Shown here: piece by piece, positions 7,338 through 9,556 of the stretch
Layout: every line of letters begins with the position of its first letter
Numbering within the stretch: position 1 is the stretch's first letter
Assembly: GCA_041655595.1 (NCBI GenBank)
Contig: JBBAFB010000086.1
Location: forward strand, 1-9,556
Length of the DNA stretch: 9,556 nucleotides
Direction: 5' to 3'
Origin: JBBAFB01 sp041655595
Lineage (GTDB): Bacteria; Bacillota; DULZ01
Position numbers and translations under genes: made by a program
The notes under the pieces: generated by a model
What the model saw: the letters and a program-made list of their open reading frames with translations, nothing else
Databases searched by the model: none
What the model was told of the DNA's origin: nothing

Positions 7338-7548
7338 CCCTTAAATCCTCCTTATTGGTAGATCCTGAGATTGTGAGCACAATCCTCCACTCCACTAAAA
7401 CATTTTGTAGAGAAACCAAATTGCAATAATTGTTGCTTGTTTTTTTAAATTGACACTTGGCTGCTGTATATGCTTTATGTTTTTCGGATGCTATATATCG
7501 CGAAGAATACCCTTTGATTTCTCCGGGTTTGCAAGAATCAGTCCTTAT
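7321..7548 (-). other. Open frame behind a perfect Shine-Dalgarno sequence but without a standard start codon
   Basis: On the - strand TAAGGAGGTGAT (7549-7560) is an eleven-base match to the 16S anti-Shine-Dalgarno sequence. It is directly followed by ATA AGG ACT, and that frame stays open for 75 codons to TAA at 7321-7323. An ATG at the ATA position (7546-7548) would have been a textbook start. The product would be basic and cysteine-containing (for example KPGEIKGYSSRYIASEKHKA), with no domain I know. The frame overlaps the start of the lipoprotein gene by 17 bases, in another frame, as coupled genes sometimes do. It also runs through the dyad at 7369-7384, which argues against a coding role. 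It may be a gene with a lost or non-standard start, a decayed gene, or chance. Confidence 0.2.
7369..7384. promoter_or_regulatory. Operator-like dyad upstream of the lipoprotein gene
   Basis: GATTGTG-AG-CACAATC is a 7-bp perfect inverted repeat with a two-base centre. It ends 15 bases before the AAGGAGG of the lipoprotein gene, so it lies in the 5' leader or around the promoter. Compact dyads of this form are usual binding sites for dimeric regulators. It resembles the half of the lac operator, and Crp-type TGTGA halves, only in part, so the regulator is not named. A short mRNA hairpin is an alternative. Confidence 0.45.
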
Positions 7549-7576
7549 ATCACCTCCTTAACTTTTTATTTCACAA

Positions 7577-7624
7577 TTGCTAATAACAACTTAACTTTAT
7601 CAATTGAGACAGGGATATTAGCAA
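7577..7624. repeat. 9-bp inverted repeat with a palindrome at its centre
   Basis: TTGCTAATA (7577-7585) and TATTAGCAA (7616-7624) are perfect inverted copies 30 bases apart. Between them lies the self-complementary TCAATTGA at 7600-7607. The arrangement lies just upstream, on the - strand, of the orphan Shine-Dalgarno sequence. It could be a pair of regulator half-sites about four helical turns apart, or an RNA stem. Confidence 0.4.
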
Positions 7625-7810
7625 CTACGCTTGTCTTCTACATATTGTTGCCGTTTCCTTCTAGTGTTTTAAATTTTTTCCTTAATTTTAGCTGTTTGGT
7701 GAATATTATTCAATTAGATTGCAGGTCGGTACCTATAACTGATGAATTCAATTGTTCCTTTTGCCACGGAGAAAAAATATTTTTTTATAAAAAGTAATAA
7801 TAAAAAAAGG

Positions 7811-7850
7811 TATTTCCAGAGGGTGGTAGAAAACCCAAACTTAGGAAATA
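7811..7850 (+). other. Two-part hairpin upstream of the NapH-like gene
   Basis: TATTTCC (7811-7817) pairs with GGAAATA (7844-7850), and inside it GGGT (7821-7824) pairs with ACCC (7833-7836), with unpaired AGA and AAACTTA between the stems. No T-run follows immediately. It lies about 100 bases before the NapH-like start and could be a structured leader. It does not match any riboswitch I can name. Confidence 0.3.
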
Positions 7851-7953
7851 TTATTTAAAATAGCTATAGCATATCCATGTACTACATTGTGTATTTTGTA
7901 ACGAAAGAGAATAGAAAACGTGATTTTATTCAAAAAAGGAGAAGGTGTGACTT

Positions 7954-9264
7954 TTGGCAAAAGTTAAAAAGGGCTGGTATCAACAAAGTAGGTATTATCG
8001 CTGCCTAGTGCAGGGTTTAGTCTTTTTATTTATGCTCAATGCCTATATTCACCATGTAATTTTTTACGATGCTAATATAGAGGCGTATTGTCCCTTTGGA
8101 GGGTTGGAAACACTCTATTCTTATTTTACCCAAGGAACGCTTTTAGCTCCTATTGAGCCTTTGAACTTAGCAATCTTTATTGCTATTGTAATGCTGACCT
8201 TAGCTTTTAGGGGGGGTTTTTGCGGCTGGGTTTGTCCTATTGGAACTGCCCAGGAAATTTTGAGAACAATCAGTAAAAAAATCGGCAAGATATCTTTTTT
8301 AAAAGCCGTGAACGAAAGATATCATTTTTTAATCAATAAAGATAACAATATTTTAACAAAAATAGATTTATGGGCGCGGAGACTTAAATATTTTGCTTTG
8401 GTAGTTGTTGTGGTTAGTACCTGGGTTACTGCAGATCTGGTGATACGGGATTACGATTTAATTGTGGCCCTAATAAAAATACAAGTTCCAATGATTTCGA
8501 TCGGGTTTATTATCTTGGCTTTGACAATAATTTTATCTCTTTTTATAGATAGGCCGTTTTGTAAATATTTTTGTGTCATGGGGGCTGTCATTAATTTAAT
8601 CGGCAAATTGAGTCCCTTAAGAATTGTCAGAAATGAAGTGGCGTGTACCGATTGCACTATGTGCACTAGGGTTTGCCCGATGAAATTACATATTGTTAAA
8701 AGCGGTAGAGTTGATGCTATTGATTGTAATCATTGCTTTAGATGTATTGATGCCTGCCCGGTTGAAGGTGGACTTTATTTGAAGTACCTTCCTAAGGGTT
8801 TATATCGTTTCAATAAAAAGTTCTCCGATGGGAAGATAACTTTAGGCAAACGAAAAACATTAGCAGCAGATACAGCTAAAGGTGCTTACTTCAGATTTTA
8901 TTATGGCTTTCTTATTTTGGTTATTTTAGCAGCTTCAATTTTCATAGTCAATACAAATGAAAATATTGCCGCTTTTTTAGGGCAAAATGGGGTAGCAGTG
9001 TCAAGTAGCAGTTGTGAGGTTGACGGGGAAGATATTCGGGGAAAGGGTCTACCCGCTCCAAGAGGAAACTTTTCTTTTGGCCAGATTATCGCAGCCTACG
9101 AACTTGATAAAGAGGAATTTTATACTGCATTGGGTTTGCCTATGGATTATCCTGAAACAGAAATAGTCAGAGAAGCGATAACGAAGAATAAGGCAACTAC
9201 TATGAAAAAAGTAATGACTTATATGCGTCCGATTGTCGATGAATTTGAGGCGAGAAATAAGTAG
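7954..9264 (+). CDS. NapH/YccM-like polytopic membrane 4Fe-4S protein
   Basis: A 436-residue membrane iron-sulfur protein of the NapH/NosR/YccM group, which relays electrons between quinol and periplasmic or extracytoplasmic acceptors. Membrane segments are seen near 18-37, 70-86, 145-165, 178-198 and 315-333. Family motifs are YCPFGGLETLY (45-55), FCGWVCPIGT (89-98; C90, C94) and RPFCKYFCVMGA (200-211; C203, C207, with V where P is usual). Two ferredoxin-type motifs follow: CTDCTMCTRVCP (231-242) and CNHCFRCIDACP (258-269). After the last helix a roughly 100-residue tail has C354, DIRG (360-363) and FGQIIAAYELDKEEFYTALG (375-394), similar in pattern to small helical tails of other clostridial NapH-like proteins. 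There is no FMN-binding domain. Start TTG 7954 is set by AAGGAGAAGGTG (7936-7947). It stands between two EB_dh-type genes, so these lipoproteins are its likely partners (inference). Alternatives: NosR/CprC-like maturation role. Confidence 0.87.
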   Translation: MAKVKKGWYQQSRYYRCLVQGLVFLFMLNAYIHHVIFYDANIEAYCPFGGLETLYSYFTQGTLLAPIEPLNLAIFIAIVMLTLAFRGGFCGWVCPIGTAQEILRTISKKIGKISFLKAVNERYHFLINKDNNILTKIDLWARRLKYFALVVVVVSTWVTADLVIRDYDLIVALIKIQVPMISIGFIILALTIILSLFIDRPFCKYFCVMGAVINLIGKLSPLRIVRNEVACTDCTMCTRVCPMKLHIVKSGRVDAIDCNHCFRCIDACPVEGGLYLKYLPKGLYRFNKKFSDGKITLGKRKTLAADTAKGAYFRFYYGFLILVILAASIFIVNTNENIAAFLGQNGVAVSSSSCEVDGEDIRGKGLPAPRGNFSFGQIIAAYELDKEEFYTALGLPMDYPETEIVREAITKNKATTMKKVMTYMRPIVDEFEARNK

Positions 9265-9275
9265 ATTGGCTAAAA

Positions 9276-9320
9276 AGTGTATAGGTATTATTATTTTAAT
9301 TGCAATACCAATGTCACACT
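9276..9320 (+). other. Hairpin in the 3' region of the NapH-like gene
   Basis: AGTGT (9276-9280) pairs with ACACT (9316-9320) and GGTATT (9284-9289) with AATACC (9304-9309), separated by an ATA / AATGTC internal loop. It starts 12 bases after the stop codon but has no T-run, so it is more likely an mRNA 3'-end structure than a terminator; the true terminator lies about 55 bases further on. Confidence 0.3.
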
Positions 9321-9374
9321 AAAAATAAGCTTAAACTTGAAGTCTCTGTTGTTCATTTTTGATTTTATAGAAAT

Positions 9375-9424
9375 AAAAAGGAAGAAGAAGATGACTATAT
9401 AGGCGTTCTTCATTCTTCCTTTTT
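9375..9424. terminator. Bidirectional terminator between NapH-like gene and the second EB_dh gene
   Basis: AAAAAGGAAGAA (9375-9386) pairs perfectly with TTCTTCCTTTTT (9413-9424). After a bulged A at 9412, GAAGA (9387-9391) continues with TCTTC (9407-9411). A tract on the left and T tract on the right allow it to act on both the + strand gene ending at 9264 and the - strand gene ending at 9480. Confidence 0.88.
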
Positions 9425-9479
9425 AAAAATTGCTTGCATTACTGATCTTTGACGGGCGTGGATTTCATGGGATTAAAAT

Positions 9480-9556
9480 TTATTGATCAAACTTAACCCT
9501 AATTCCATTTTGGCCAAAACCCCCGCGAGCGGAAGACATGAAGTATTCTTTAGTAA
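9480..9556 (-). CDS. Second EB_dh-type cytochrome-like protein, C-terminal end only (runs off window)
   Basis: On the - strand the last 24 codons before TAA 9480-9482 read TKEYFMSSARGGFGQNGIR and end VKFDQ. They align without gaps to the C-terminus of the lipoprotein that ends at 6054, which reads REYFMSSAGSGFGRHGLR and ends FVFEKP. The shared EYFMSSA, GFG and G-[LI]-R positions make it a paralogue. The rest of the gene, including any signal peptide and haem motifs, lies beyond the right edge. It converges on the NapH-like gene across the terminator at 9375-9424. Confidence 0.82.
   Translation of the reverse strand, partial: TKEYFMSSARGGFGQNGIRVKFDQ

Larger units (their letters stand above)
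7338..7953. other. 616-base divergent spacer between lipoprotein and NapH-like genes
   Basis: This A/T-rich spacer should carry the promoters of both flanking genes, but I see no pair of boxes clear enough to place. From left it holds the lipoprotein ribosome binding site, the dyad 7369-7384, the Shine-Dalgarno sequence at 7549-7560 (- strand), an inverted repeat at 7577-7624, a + strand open frame (TTG 7450 to 7797) and a two-part hairpin at 7811-7850. The + strand frame has no ribosome binding site; its first 85 codons give a T-driven hydrophobic stretch. Its end contains TDEFNCSFCHGEK, a CxxCH motif, so it may be cytochrome debris or chance. Confidence 0.4.

Noticed and set aside
7369..7384. 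A lac-type operator, from TTGTGAGC
   Set aside because: The resemblance covers one half-site only and there are no lac-type genes; kept as a generic dyad.
7450..7479. TTGACA at 7450-7455 as a -35 box for a + strand promoter
   Set aside because: No good -10 box at 16-18 bases; the best candidates (CTTTAT, TTTATG) are poor, and the next real gene starts 500 bases further on.
7548..7558. ATCACCTCCTT on the + strand as the 3' end of a 16S rRNA gene
   Set aside because: The match is only eleven bases, with no rRNA sequence before it; it is the complement of a Shine-Dalgarno sequence on the - strand.
1..9556. tRNA genes, CRISPR arrays, insertion sequences, phage attachment sites, replication origins
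   Set aside because: Looked for on both strands; no cloverleaf, regularly spaced direct repeats, transposase motifs or DnaA-box clusters were seen.

Overview
The window looks like a chromosomal piece of an anaerobic, AT-rich member of the Firmicutes, most likely a Clostridia/Peptococcaceae-type (Desulfotomaculum-like) organism. Strong AGGAGG-type ribosome binding sites, several TTG starts, a lipoprotein signal on a cytochrome-like protein, compact hairpin/T-run terminators and a YdiF-type ABC-F protein all fit. The taxonomic call is an inference from gene content; there is no rRNA or other marker in the window.

Left part (1-5755, all on the + strand). The window opens in the wreck of a type I restriction gene (hsdR): a piece of the helicase domain is joined, out of frame, to the intact C-terminal domain, so a central block is missing. 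It is followed by a complete rtcB RNA ligase gene with all metal and guanylylation residues, an unrecognised eight-helix membrane protein with a clear terminator, a YdiF-like ABC-F ATPase whose best start is 33 bases inside the longest frame, and a CX5R tyrosine phosphatase of the Y_phosphatase3 type. A strong terminator at about 5715-5755 closes this half.

Right part (5756-9556) is an electron-transfer region. On the - strand is a complete lipoprotein with an ethylbenzene-dehydrogenase-type haem-binding (EB_dh) fold and two covalent haem motifs, one of them a CX3CH. Its terminator is followed by a 5'-truncated scrap of another c-type cytochrome. Divergently, across a 616-base spacer full of dyads, lies a NapH/YccM-like polytopic iron-sulfur protein with two 4Fe-4S motifs and a C-terminal extension. 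Past a bidirectional terminator, the window ends in the last codons of a second EB_dh-type gene whose C-terminus closely resembles that of the first.

Working model (inference): the NapH-like protein takes electrons from the quinone pool or a membrane partner and passes them to the surface-anchored dihaem lipoproteins, which exist in at least two copies plus debris of another cytochrome. This repeated cytochrome / Fe-S / cytochrome layout, with one unusual haem motif, is the best candidate here for an undescribed respiratory or extracellular electron-transfer module. The 616-base divergent spacer also contains a perfect extended Shine-Dalgarno sequence leading into a 75-codon open frame without a normal start codon, a 16-base operator-like dyad and a 9-bp inverted repeat.
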